From: Antilocapra americana
Lineage: Eukaryota; Chordata; Mammalia; Artiodactyla; Antilocapridae
Length of the DNA: 64,000 nt
Assembly (NCBI GenBank): GCA_007570785.1
Contig: ML660201.1
Span: 32,177,840-32,241,839 of the forward strand
Direction: 5' to 3'
Shown: piece after piece, positions 44,465 through 55,955 of the stretch
Layout of the letters: the number at the start of each line of letters is the position of its first letter
Position numbering within the stretch: the stretch's first letter is position 1
Notes under the pieces: model-generated
The model's input: only the letters and a program-made list of their open reading frames with translations
What the model was told of the DNA's origin: nothing
The model's database searches: none
Position numbers and translations under genes: made by a program

Positions 44465-44475
44465 AATACTACTTT
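44462..44475 (+). repeat. right target-site duplication of the inverted L1
   Basis: AGGAATACTACTTT, identical to 42025-42038. Joining the flanks at one copy gives the empty site. Confidence 0.95.
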
Positions 44476-46289
44476 GATTGTATAGGAATTTCTCCCCAGG
44501 TAGCCCTATTCTCTTCACAGTTCGAAAAGGAAGCTTTTAGCAAAGGAGAAGCTGAGGCTTGCTGTGAAATGCACACTTGCTTGAGGTTGCTCATCAAATC
44601 AAGGTTCAGAGCAACGGGCTGACTGACTCCTAGTTCAATCTTAGAGATAAGGAACATCATCAGAACCTGAAGACAATAGAGACACTGCTATTCCACTTTG
44701 CATTCATGAATTTAGAGTGCAGAATCAAATGAGAACCAACCTCATCATTTTACACGAGAGGGAAAATCGGTTAAGCTCAGACAGGTCCAATTATTTGTCT
44801 AAAGATGTACATCAGATTATTGGCAGAGTCTAGATGCCAGCCTTGTTATCACTCTTTAAAAATTCCGTATAACCATCCTAAAACCATCAAATGCTGCCTT
44901 CTCTCTGACGTACTTGTTTGGTTCAATTTAATATTATAAACCTTTTCATTGGTTTTCACTAGATGTCGCATTTGGGATTTGTAATAAACCATGGAATTAT
45001 TTTCATCTCTTTATGTTTTACTTACCCATAGTATTGAAGTAAGATTTTATTCTAACCTTGATAAACTTTGGGCAACTGTTCTGGTATTTGATTACATGGG
45101 CGTATCTAATTATTTTTAATGGTTTGTGCAACATCATACTGTTAACTATAAGTTATATTGGAAATTGATTGTGTTTGTTAAGTTAGCCTTGTTGTATTAT
45201 TTGAGGTTGGTTGCTGGATCTCATGTTGATATAAAGTCTGCCTTTGGGAGTCTTGTGGACATAATGTCTACTGGTGGCAAATGAGTATAGCAGCATATTC
45301 TCCAAATATTGGTTTTGTGTGATTTAATATTTAGAAATATAATTGACTCAATTTTCTGTTTTAAAGCATTTTCTGATTGTCTTAAGAACTTAGTTGAACC
45401 AAGTTATGGGTTGGTGAAAAATAAAAACGTGCCAACATGCTGCCTCATGTATTTTTTGGGAAGTGGTTTTGTTAGGGGGGAGGATAGTCATTCTGTTTAT
45501 AGTACCTTTCCCAGGTGTGGTTTTAGCAGTGTATAAAATAACTTCAGGTTGATTTGTGATTATTAAGAAATTTCTTAAAATATTTAGAGGGTTAAAAATC
45601 CTTAGATAGTAAAAATATCTTAAGACTTAACCATAAGATAGAAATTGGAAAACCTGCGATGCCTCTAACAGAGGTACCCTCTGACGCATATGTGCCAAGA
45701 CTAATGGTGGTATTTAGTCCATGATGCTGGTTTTCATTTTTGGGGTCTGGGCAGTGCTGGTGGACAGGACCCAGAAGAATCTTTGCCCCTCTATGTGTAC
45801 CAAGCTTTGTCTGTATAAATAATTTTCTCCTTTGTGCAAGTGCACATGCAAGTTTTCACCTGTATGTAGGTTCTGTTGTGATTAATAAGATGCAAAGTCA
45901 TTTATAAGCATTAATGAATCCAGACTAGATTTGAGGGATTATGTCAATCTATACTTACTAAAAGCATCACTGATCATGGAGGAGCCCATGCCATTTATTG
46001 CTGCTATAAAAGCTCCTTATACTTGAAAAAAACTTGGAATTACTGGTCAAAGTTAATTATATTTGCTTTTGAGAATAATCTGGGTTGATTTAATGTTTGG
46101 TAATAATCTTTCAGAGACTTTGCTGATCACCAACAGCTGTCTTTGGTGTTGCAAATGTGGTTCTACAGCAGCTCTCATTTACTTAAGAACATTTGTAAAC
46201 AATGTACTATGTAGTTTGTTCCTTGTGATTTTAAAGACTGAAATCCTAGAAGATATTCTCACAAGGCTTCATATTGCCTGAGCCCATGT
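44476..46289. other. unassigned sequence with a weak MIR
   Basis: About 44735-44850 reads as antisense MIR ('catcattttacacgagaggg', 'aattatttgtctaaagatgt', 'attggcagagtctagatgcc'). 44500-44640 has a still weaker MIR look. The remainder to 46289 shows nothing I can name. Confidence 0.4.
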
Positions 46290-46750
46290 ATTAGTTTTCT
46301 CTTGCTGCTATAACAAATTGTCATGAACCTAGTGTCTTAAGACAACACAAATTTATTTTCTTTTTCTGACATAGAACTTACTAGACTAGTATCATGGTGT
46401 TGGCAGGGCTGCATTCCTTTTTGGAGGCTCTTGGGAGAGATCTGTTTCCTTGATTGTTTGTGTTGTTGGCAAAATTCATTTAGTTGTCATTGTAGTAATG
46501 AGATTCCCATTTTCTTGCTGGCTGAGAACCATTCTTAGCTTCTAAGGACCCTCCATTTTCATTAGCTGGTTACCATATAATCTTGCATCTTTAAGCTAGC
46601 AACAGTGGTTGAGTTCCTTTTGCTTTTGAAATCTCTCCTCCTCCTTCTATCCTGTCTCTCTGACCAGGAATTGTTCTTAGTTCTTAAGGACTCATATGAT
46701 TTATATTGGACCTACTGGATAATCCAGGATAGCCTTCACATCTGAAGGAC

Positions 46751-46781
46751 TGTGTGTATGTGTGTATGTGTGTGTGTGTGT
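46751..46781. repeat. TG-rich microsatellite next to Bov-tA
   Basis: TG run with TA interruptions (tgtgtgtatgtgtgtatgtg). It abuts the antisense SINE end, as expected when a SINE tail seeds a microsatellite. Confidence 0.9.
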
Positions 46782-46995
46782 TCTCAGTTGTACAGTTATG
46801 TCTGACTTTTTGCAACCCCGTGGACTGTAGCCTGCCAAACTCCTCTGTCCATGGGATCTCCCAGACAAGAATGCTGGGGCGGGTTACCATTTGCTACTCC
46901 AAGGGATCTTCCTGACCCAGAGATTGAACCCACATCTCTTGAATCTCCTACATTTCAGGCAGATTCTTCACTGCTGATCAATGAGGGAAGCCCCT
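46782..46995 (-). mobile_element. Bov-tA SINE (antisense) inside the MLT1 LTR
   Basis: 'ctcagttgtacagttatgtc', 'tgactttttgcaaccccgtg', 'tcctctgtccatgggatctc', 'cagagattgaacccacatct', 'gcagattcttcactgctgat', 'gagggaagccc'. Confidence 0.93.
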
Positions 46996-47105
46996 AGAGC
47001 ACCATACCTTTTCTTTATCCTACCTGCCATGTCCTTTAATGTAATATAACATAATATCTGGGCATTAGGATGTGGACATCCAAGGGAATATTATCCTGCC
47101 TACAT

Positions 47106-48515
47106 AGCCTAACATGATTTTAAAACTTGAAACCATGTTAGTTTGCTTAGATTTCTGCCTTCAGTTATTTGGTGATCAGAGTATTAATCATTAACCATGG
47201 CGTCACATTGTAGTTCTTGCTCCCTTTCCTCTAGGCCCCATATTAAAGAGTCATTCAGAGAAATCTGCCCATATGTTTAAGATAAGACTACCTCAGAGAA
47301 TAGCAACAGTGCAGAAGGAAGATTAGAGAAGTGGAGAGAAGTTTTGTTGGTAGAAAATCTTATTGCTGTGGGATGACCCTTCTCTCTCTTGTCAAGTTCA
47401 GCCCCAGAGTTAGCCTGTGATGCTGTTGTTCACTCACCTTGTGATGGAACTTGATAAAGAAATCGTCCTCCTCTGGCCTTGAGTTAACAAACAGTGAAAA
47501 GTAGACCTAGATGAGAACTTTCAGTTTCAAGTACAGATAGAAACATCCGAGACTCACATCTCCCTTAAACTGACTTAAAATCCATCTCCTCTACACTGCC
47601 AGGAAAGCAGATGGGGTCTTGTCATTGCAGAGTGGAGTAATGTTAATTAATATATTATGAAACTGACTCTAGTTGAACATGCACTTTATATGAATGAATG
47701 GTTACTGGTTCCTCTGAAAGGAGGTGCTCAGGGAATTTTTTGAATGGATGTTAAGTCTCAGCATCATCATGATTGATGTAAAGATGCTGTTTATTTTTAC
47801 ATATAACTCTTTTTATTAGACTGCAGGCAGTTGGAAGGATTTGATGGGATATAACTTATATACTACATAAATATGAGAGCTGTATTTCTCAGTACTGAAG
47901 TGAGATCAGAGAAAGGTTATCTTTCTCTGTGATAATTATCTCAGTAATCCCATACAACTTCTTCCATGCTAATGTGCATAGCTGGGGAACTAGAAATTTA
48001 GTGTGTGGTGGAGGGAGTGTAGGTGAGTAGGGCTTGAAGAAAAGATGCACCTGATATGCTATGGTTTGCCCCCTTCACTCAGGCATCCTGGGTCAAAAAC
48101 ATATTAAAATGTAGCTCCTGGCTTTCTTAGGGGTAGAAGGTTATAGAGCTCAAGATATAAAGAGTTTTGGACAAGGGTAATTTGACTTGATAGTTACCAA
48201 CTTTTCTGTATGTGTCTTTGGTATTGTCTTATTTTTCTGAGTATGATCTGGATAGACTTTTTCTTTTTAAATAATATGTTGGTACTGATCTTGGCATGTA
48301 GTGAAGTGATCAATAAATGGAAATAGTTGCTTTCTTCTTCCCTTGCATCCCCACTTGCTGTCTGATATTCCAATTCATCATTAACTTTCTCAAGTCCTAC
48401 AGATCTTTAGGCTCCTGGTCATGGGTATTCCTCTTTTGCTGCTGTGTCAAGGAAACTAGTGGAATATATAAAGGAAAAGAAAGAGCTACCCAATGATTAG
48501 TGGTGAAGATAAGAG
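47106..48515. other. unassigned non-coding sequence
   Basis: A short MIR- or L2-like end ('tcttggcatgtagtgaagtg', 'atcaataaatgg') lies near 48290-48325. Otherwise nothing recognised. Confidence 0.4.
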
Positions 48516-48518
48516 GAA

Positions 48519-48520
<2 letters not shown>

Positions 48521-48552
<32 letters not shown>
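48521..48552. repeat. (TG)16 microsatellite
   Basis: TG run with one A near its end. Confidence 0.95.
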
Positions 48553-48555
<3 letters not shown>

Positions 48556-48699
48556 ACTAGTATCCCCCTGGGGCTATGCAGTGTTGTAGTCCTCAAGATG
48601 TCATACATTTGTAAAGCAAATCTCATATTCTTAGTACTATGGGACAGCCACTGAAGCTGTGAAAATGTAACTATAAGATAAATGAAATATTTCTGTCTA

Positions 48700-49245
48700 A
48701 CGTAGCTGATGAGAAGATCCCAAATCTCAATTTCTCAAAAAATTGTGCAGGTTTAGAGTATAAATAGCAACAAAATAAATGATAGCATTGAATAGTAGCC
48801 CAAAGAATAAAATGATTATCCATGAGTTCACAATGATGACAGTCATTACAGAAGAATTCCAAACAGTCTAAGTTGATACTTAGAAGGGAAAGTAAATTTG
48901 CCTCCTCTGAAGTGTGGCGTGAACTCAGTAACTTGCTGTCTAAGAACGTAAGGTAGGGAATGGAAAATAGTGACTTTACCATGGAGAAACCTGGTAGACA
49001 ATTTTATTGAGTGAATGTGGTCAACATCACCAGTGATAAGCCATGTTCACATCATGTGCCCCTAATATGGTATGATTAGAAGCACACCCCACCTGTTCAT
49101 ATATTTTTCCCACAAGTTTATAACCCTAGTCTAATGAGAAATACATCAAAGAGAAATGGAAGGTCATTCTATAAATTACCAGATCAGTATTCTTCAGAAC
49201 TGTCAAAGTCATGAAGAAAAGGCAAGTCTGAAAAACTTGAATAAA
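48700..49245 (+). mobile_element. L1M-class LINE-1 3' UTR (sense)
   Basis: Sense order of an old L1 3' end: 'cacaatgatgacagtcatta', 'atggagaaacctggtagaca', 'caacatcaccagtgataagc', 'catgttcacatcatgtgccc', 'aaggtcattctataaattac', 'cagtattcttcagaactgtc', 'aaagtcatgaagaaaaggca'. The minus frame 48671-48982 is a shadow. Confidence 0.75.
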
Positions 49246-50148
49246 ATAAGGAAATCTTTATTTTAGGAACCTTATAATCATCTGATTACTCTGGATTATG
49301 GAAATCGAACTCCCACGGGAGAAGCTGTATCTCCTGAGATCTCTTTTCTGGAGTAGGATACAGGGGCTGGTGGTACAAATTTATATTAAATTCGATTAAC
49401 TCAAGTAATGTGTGGATTACTTAGGATGTTGCTAAGAACAGTGCTAGTAGGATGGATTAATTTCCTCTTATTCATTTTTAAAGACTTTCTCATTCCTCTC
49501 ACTAATGTTAGTTTGTATTATGTTTGATAAAATGTTTAAAGGCATTGGAAATACTCCCTTTTGAAATAGGAAATGGGTCATGTTTCTGCCTTCAAAACCT
49601 ACTGCAGAGGGTTTTGGAGAATCTGAGATTATTAGAGCATCCGAATGGCAAAACTGTCGATTTCTCAATGCAGCGATGTCTTTGTGGCAATTAGAGAGTT
49701 GTTTTTTTTTTTAATACATGCTGGTATATGTCATGTTGGCCTGGTCTTCTGAGTTGGGTACAAAATTTTCCAAGTGGTGAATACTATGGACCAGTGTATG
49801 CAGTGATAGGAATGGTCACTAAGAAAAGGATTCTTCTCAATTATATGCTAGTTTTTATTTCAAAGTTTCCTCAGACTGAGTATCCATTCTTAATTAGTCT
49901 GGAAGCAGGTGAAGGTGCATTTAGATCAAAACAACTTCTCAAAACTTACAGGGAACTCTGATACCTAATTCATTTCAGTTATTTTTAAAAAATGAATAAA
50001 ATAAAAAGGAGAGAATACTCCCCTCTACTTCTTACCCCAGTCATCTTCACATACAGGTGCTTCATGATTCTAGACTTGAAATTTGTGTACTTGGGCCAGT
50101 ATCATAACACTAATTTCTTTTCATTTAGGTTTCATTGTAGTCCCCTGT
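49246..50148. other. unassigned non-coding sequence
   Basis: T run at about 49702-49713. No repeat or exon recognised. Confidence 0.4.
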
Positions 50149-50149
50149 C

Positions 50150-50530
50150 CATTTTGAAATCATAGCCATTTATTCCAAAAACTTTGGAAAATTCAGAAAA
50201 GTTAGGTAAACTAGAATTTACTCATACTCTTACCAGCCATTGATAGATAGTGTGTTTTTGCTATTTAGGTACATATTTTTCCAGATTTTTCTCTCTTTGT
50301 GTGTGTATGTATATGTATTTATACATATATAAGTTACTAAAATGGGATCCCATGTGAAAATACATATATATGTGTGTGTAGTTTTACAATTACCTCTAAT
50401 ATATAATTGTAACTTTAAAATACTGTGGACACCTTTCCTTCTCCATCAATGTATAGTTCAGCATAACTTTTCAAGGTGTTTTGGAATTCTGTTGTATAAT
50501 TTTGCCATCATTTATTAAATCTGTCCTTTA
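50150..50530 (-). mobile_element. probable ancient L1 3'-end remnant (antisense)
   Basis: 'ccaaaaactttggaaaattc', 'agaaaagttaggtaaactag', later 'ctgtggacacctttccttct' resemble antisense L1M 3' sequence. Interrupted by a TATATG/TGTG-rich stretch at about 50300-50385. Confidence 0.4.
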
Positions 50531-50539
50531 AATTTTTTT

Positions 50540-50872
50540 AAATTTTGGCTCTGCTGGGTCTTTGTTGATGTACAAGCTTTTCTTTACTTGTGGTGAGCAG
50601 GGACTATTTTCTAGTTGTGGTGCGTGATCTTCTCAACGTGGTGGCTTCTCTTGTAGCAGAGCACGGGCTTTGGGGTGCATGGTCTTCAGTAGTTGCTACA
50701 CATGGGCTCAGGAATTGCCTCCATCGAGCACAGGCTCGATAGTTGTATCCCACAGGCTTAGTTGTTTTGCGGCATGTGGGATCTCCCCCAGATCAGGGAT
50801 CAAACCCATGTCTACTGCGTTGGCAGGCAAATTCTATACCACTGAGCCACCAGGAAAGCCCAAATCAGTCCC
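50540..50872 (-). mobile_element. long CHR-type tRNA-derived SINE (antisense)
   Basis: The right end reads 'gcggcatgtgggatctcccc', 'cagatcagggatcaaaccca', 'ctataccactgagccaccag', 'gaaagccc'. The left part repeats 'tggtgcgtgatcttctcaac'-type units. At 330 bp it is longer than the other copies, fitting a compound or long-form member. Confidence 0.8.
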
Positions 50873-52375
50873 TTTTTGGTGGATATTTTGCCCCGTTGGT
50901 ATGCTGGTGTTTAACTGGCTCTCTAGGCAAAAGAAAAGACTTCTGATTTGCAGCCCTTGGTGATTTCCAAGGTGTAAGCAAACCCACCGTAACTGATTTC
51001 AGCCTATTAACATGAATGTCACTGAACCTGCAGTTGAAAAGAGATACTACAAGCTCACTCAGCAACCTGGTGCTAGGGTTCAATGTTTTATGCAATTGAT
51101 GTTAAGGACAGTTCTTTTAAGAGAAGTATTGTTTAAATGCAAGGCCCTCAGGTAGGGGGAGAAAAGAGAATGCCATTCGCCAAAATGGTTAATTGGTGAG
51201 CTATAAATCTCTTAGATTTCCCAAAACTAACCTCAGGCTTATGTTTTCAAAAATAATATATTAAAATGTCTTAAACCAAGATGCTCTTTACAAATGGTTC
51301 ATTCATTGTCTGCTCTACTTTTTGAAGGTAATTCTTTGTCCACTTTATACTTCAAGGATCTTTTCCCTTAAGCTGCTTGTGTGTGCATGTTTGATTGTTT
51401 GAAGTAGGTAGTGCAGATCATGCTTCTCTCAGGGAGCATCTGTAAATATTTAGTATCCATATAATCTTAAAATATTTTTGAATATTGCCACAGATTTATT
51501 TTTGTGTGGCAGCAGAAGAGGTTATGATGGAAAGTAACATGGTGCTTTTCAGCAAGCAGATGTTTGCTGTAATTTACTGAGAGGTTAAATTATTGATAGG
51601 CAAGAGAAAATCCATGTCTTTGAGCAATACTGCTTTCCTGACTAAAAACCCAAACCCTAGATGCTGCTATAGATTCAAAAGGAGAAAGGTGGCCACTTTT
51701 AGGAGGAAGTGGAGAGCTGTTGTGTCTTGTTTCTTTGTTGGTGAGTCCCTTAATGATGGAAAGAGGTTGAGTAGGCTGAGAGCAGTGGATGGATTTTTTT
51801 TGTTTAAGATAATGAAACTCATGCAAAATCCTTTCAACAACTCATTTGGCTTGTACATGCTGCTTTCTAAGGGTCTCCCTCATCATTCCTGTATTTCTTA
51901 ACAGCTCAAAGTTGGGAAATTAACCTTGGGCCTTCAAGACCTGCTGAACCCGTCCCTTGTTTGCCTCCATCCATGCAGTGGAGTATGGTTCATTTTCCTC
52001 ATACAGCAAGTGTGCAAATAAGACTTAAAACTTTGGAACTTGTGAAGTTCCAAAATTTGGAGCTTGGCCACCAAAGAGTTGGAGAGGAGTCCAGATGTGA
52101 TGAGCAACCAAGTCCTATTATCTGCATATCTGCAGCTCTGGCACTTGTTAGGTCTCTCATCTGAGACCCCCCTCCTCCCCCCAAAGGTTTAGGGAAAGAA
52201 CAGGATGGGGATTCTCAAAATCATGTGCAATTCCAAGTTAGCAGGGGTAGTGAGTAGATGTGGGTGACTTGGCCAAACAGCCTTTAATCCTCTTTTAATT
52301 AAAACAAATTAATTTTCAAAATCTTCCTGGGAAAAAACCTGGTATGATAACCAGTAGCTGTAGTCATTGTTTTGG
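50873..52375. other. unassigned sequence free of recognised repeats
   Basis: About 1.5 kb with no named repeat, the longest such stretch in this part. Frames at 51590-51901 are open on both strands but show no domain. A unique block like this could hold conserved non-coding sequence. Confidence 0.4.
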
Positions 52376-52379
52376 CTGG

Positions 52380-52560
52380 GTATTGTGATAGCCATTTTGT
52401 GTTTAATTCCAACAACTCTGGGAAGTAGAATTTTAAATATTCTTTATTTTACCAGTGAGGACACTGAGGCAAAGAGAGTTTAAAGGGTTCATCTAGTGTC
52501 CCACCATTCGGTCAGGGGCAAAACCAAGAATTATACCCACTCTTAAATTCTAGAGCCTTC
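52380..52560 (-). mobile_element. MIR SINE (antisense)
   Basis: 'gtgtttaattccaacaactc', 'tgggaagtagaattttaaat', 'accagtgaggacactgaggc', 'aaagagagtttaaagggttc', 'ggcaaaaccaagaattatac'. Confidence 0.78.
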
Positions 52561-53008
52561 CTGTGCATTACTGCCTCTCATGGTGACGTTGGGGAGAGGG
52601 TGTGCCAGGCATGTGTGCATGCTTCAAAATGAAAGCCCCTTGAAAGACTTATCATCCTCAGGATCTAGATCAGTACAGGTGCAGTAAATACCATTTTTCA
52701 AAAGAAAAAAAATTAGATTCCTTCGGGTTGGACTTTTATTGCATTCCAGTAATCATTGAGATGATGTGCCAAGCTGTGAGTACTGAAGGAGAAGCCAACT
52801 GGAAGCACAACAGTAGTGGTAGACCAGAGGAGATGCTGTTGACAACAGCAGTGCATACAGTGTATGTAAATAACAGTACAAGAAGTCTGGGAAAGATTTT
52901 ATTTAGATTTATGTGGGCCTCACTGTGTTGCCACTAGCCTTAGGACTAGTGGAGTGACTAATATGAACCAAATGAATAATATGAACTAGTGGGGATACCC
53001 TCTACATT
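52561..53008. other. unassigned non-coding sequence
   Basis: Nothing named; the frame at 52728-52937 has no domain. Confidence 0.4.
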
Positions 53009-53009
53009 C

Positions 53010-53865
53010 ATTTTTTTTTTCTTTCTCTCTTTTTTTTTTTGGTTGAAATGTAATTGATGTACAATATTATGTTAGTTTCAGCTGTACTACATAATGATGT
53101 GACATTTCACACATTATGGAAAGATTACAGTAAGTCTAGTAACTATCTGCCTCCATACAGTTATTATAATATTGTTGACCATATTTGATATGCTGTATTT
53201 TACATCCTTGTGGATAATTTATTTTATTGATACAACTGGAGGTTTGTACCTCTTAGGGGCTTCCCAGGTGGTGGTAGTGGTAGAGAATATATCTGCCAAT
53301 ACAGGAGAACAGGAGACTCAGGTTTGATCCCTGGGTTGGGAAGATCCCCTGGAGGAGGAAATGGCAACCCACTCCAGGGTATTCTTGCCTGGGAAATCCC
53401 GTGGACAGAGGAGCCTGGTGAGATACAGTCTGTAGGCTTCCAAAAGAGTCAAACATGACTGAGCACGCATGCACCTTGTACCTCTTAATTCTCTTCACCT
53501 ATTTTGCCCTCCCACCCTCTCCTTCCCCCACTTCTGGCAGCTACTCTTGTTCTCTGTATCTCTAAGTTTGTTTTCACTTTGTTTTTTTAATTTACACATA
53601 TAACTGAGATCATATGGTATTTGTCTTTCTCTTACTTCACAGCATATTACCTTCTAGATTTATCCATGTTGTTGCAAATGACAATATTTCTTTTCTTTAA
53701 AAATTTCTAAGTTTTAGTCCTCCGTATGGTGTGTGTGTGTGTGTACACCACATGTTTTTCATCCATCCATCTATTGATGAATGCTTCATACCTTGGCTTT
53801 TGTAAATAATGCTGCTGTGAACATTGTTATACATATGTCTTTTTGAATTAGTATTTAACCCTCTC
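53010..53865 (-). mobile_element. L1MA-like LINE-1 3' end (antisense), split by a Bov-tA
   Basis: T-rich left edge (reversed tail), then 'ggttgaaatgtaattgatgt', 'atgttagtttcagctgtact', 'acatccttgtggataattta', and after the SINE 'aattctcttcacctattttg', 'actgagatcatatggtattt', 'ccatccatctattgatgaat'. Confidence 0.85.
53256..53475 (+). mobile_element. Bov-tA SINE (sense) inside L1
   Basis: 'gggcttcccaggtggtggta', 'tttgatccctgggttgggaa', 'gatcccctggaggaggaaat', 'cgtggacagaggagcctggt', 'aacatgactgagcacgcatg'. A perfect 12-bp target-site duplication TTGTACCTCTTA flanks it (53244-53255 and 53476-53487). Confidence 0.97.
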
Positions 53866-53945
53866 TTTCATTTAACAAATATCTATTATGCCTTTCTTCT
53901 TTTTTGATTACCACAGTAAGGTTATTGAACATCCAGCATCATTCC

Positions 53946-53992
53946 ATATATATATATATATATATCTGGTGAGCATATATATGTATATATAT
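53946..53992. repeat. (TA)n-rich simple repeat
   Basis: Two TA runs separated by 'ctggtgagc'. Confidence 0.92.
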
Positions 53993-54230
53993 GCAATGTT
54001 AAAAGAAACAGAAAGTTTGAAAACAAAGTATGAAAACTCACTTATGATTTACTCTCTTAACAACTTTTATATATAACATACAACAATGTTAATTATATTT
54101 ATCATGTTGTACATTACATCCATAATACTTATTAGCCTAAAAGGTTAAGGACCCTTGGTGAAAATATGTTTAAATTAGAGTTGAAGGTATACTCCTTGAC
54201 TTAAATGGAAGAGATTGCTGTTTTGTCACT

Positions 54231-54415
54231 GGGTTTCCCAGGTGGTGCTAGTGATAAAGAACCCCTCTGCCAGTGCAGGAGACATAAGAGACACAGGTTT
54301 GATCTCTGGGTTGGGAAGGTCCTCTGGAGAAGGAAATGACCATCCTCTCCAGTATTCCTGCCTGGAAAACTCCATGGACAAGCGTCGAACAGGACTGAAG
54401 CAATTTAGCATGTAA
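54231..54415 (+). mobile_element. Bov-tA SINE (sense)
   Basis: 'gggtttcccaggtggtgcta', 'tttgatctctgggttgggaa', 'ggtcctctggagaaggaaat', 'ctggaaaactccatggacaa'. A short TGTCACT occurs on both sides (54224-54230, 54426-54432), a possible target-site duplication. The usual 'gggctacagtccatgg' part is lost. Confidence 0.93.
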
Positions 54416-54419
54416 GCAC

Positions 54420-55380
54420 GTACTCTGTCACTACCCATTCTACCCACTGGGCCTTGAAATGGAGGATGATGTCACTGATGTAGCTGGAGATGGGCTGTAA
54501 ATAGCAAGAAAACCATGGAGAAATCTCAAATGTTAAAGAGCAGACTTCTAAAACTGTTCCTATTTGTGGTAAGAGCACCAGAGACTCATCTCCAGGGATC
54601 GCCCAGAAAATGGTAATTTTATGCGGTGCAAGCTGAAAGGCAGAAAAAAAATAGGTGCTACAATAAATAACACTATTCAAGTATGGTGATTTTTTTTTTT
54701 TCCCCTCTCACTTTGAAATACTTGCTTTTGCAGCAGTAAAGACTTGTTTCTCTTTGGGTACTAATTTTTGGGTATTCTAGAAAGTCAGCTTAAAGATCAG
54801 TTAACTAATTTATAAATTTCTGGGGTTAATGCCTAGTATGGTCCAGTGGGATGTTTCTTGCACTATATCCCTGTGCAAATGCAGCATATTTGCTTGATAT
54901 ACAGGTATATAATTCTGCTCAACAATTTCCGGATGGATATGTTTATCCCTTAACTTTGGTTTTTATTGTTTTAATGCTGGGTGGACTGTATTATATTGGT
55001 AGAATCAACACTGTGAAAAAAAGAAGTTACCTCAGTTTAGGGGAAGATCTGTCTCTTAATTATGACCTGCTGCTATGCAGGTGTATCCATTGATCACTAG
55101 AATGACCGATGTGAGGGTGGTGGGAAGGAGATAGAATACATAAAATTTGGGGGAAGCTTTTATGAAATGGCTTAAACTCCATATCCTTACCACCTATGGA
55201 TGGTAAGCACATGCCTTGTTAGTAAAGAGTGATAGAAATACGTATTTTGGGCATGAATAGGTAAATAGATATGTTTTCCAGCATGAATTAACTTGGATCA
55301 ATGCTGTCAATTAATCTTGCATTGAATCCTGTTAAACTGCATTCTCAGAGACAGTTGTCAAGAGTCTTATGCACTTTGGC
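54420..55380. other. unassigned non-coding sequence
   Basis: The 80-codon frame at 54851-55093 has two hydrophobic stretches but no recognisable family, start context or exon signals. Probably chance. Confidence 0.35.
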
Positions 55381-55384
55381 CTCC

Positions 55385-55955
55385 TCCACACTCCAATTTC
55401 TTTTCTTTGAGGCTACCAGAATAATTGTCCTATAAAACTCAAATCTGGTACCTCCAGGCTGTCAGGATAGAAGCTGAGACTCCTTAATGTGATGTATAAA
55501 TCCTTCACTGGTTACCTCTGCTTGTTCTCTGACCACATCTTGAATCCACTTTCTTCTTGAGCTTAGTGAGCATTGCCTTCTCCTTCATTCAGTGCCCTGC
55601 TCACCACTGCACTGTTGTACATGTTAACTTTTTGGATAGTGACGCTCTTAACGTCCCATATTCCCTGCCCCTCCATTGGTTCTGTTGTCCATCTTAGATC
55701 ACATCTTCTGGAAGGCTTTTTCTCACTTCCTTATGTGGGCTGAATCCACCCTTTTCTATGTTCTGACAGCATCCTGATTGTGCTCCTATTAGAGCACTTA
55801 TCAGCTCTTTTTTAATCCATAAATTTATATGTTGTTCCATCAGACCATTAAACTTATCATGTTCGTTGTCAGATTGCCAGTGTCTGGTATGGCACTTGGC
55901 ATATGGAGCCTCAATAAGTATTTTTTGAATTAAATATTGAAGATAGATGTGCAGA
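55385..55955 (+). mobile_element. L2 LINE (sense), about 570 bp
   Basis: Sense L2 order: 'ataaaactcaaatctggtac', 'gagactccttaatgtgatgt', 'ttctggaaggctttttctca', 'attagagcacttatcagctc', 'ggcacttggcatatggagcc', 'tcaataagtattttttgaat'. One of the best preserved L2 pieces here. Confidence 0.75.

Larger units (their letters stand above)
46290..47105 (-). mobile_element. MLT1-class MaLR LTR (antisense), split by a Bov-tA
   Basis: Antisense MLT1 order: 'tattagttttctcttgctgc', 'tataacaaattgtcatgaac', 'ttaagacaacacaaatttat', 'gtgttggcagggctgcattc', 'ttggaggctcttgggagaga', 'ctggataatccaggatagcc'; it resumes after the SINE with 'gggcattaggatgtggacat' and 'tattatcctgcctacatag'. Confidence 0.8.

Noticed and set aside
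54851..55093. 80-codon frame with hydrophobic stretches as a small membrane protein
   Set aside because: AT-rich sequence readily gives such stretches; no conservation or expression evidence is visible.
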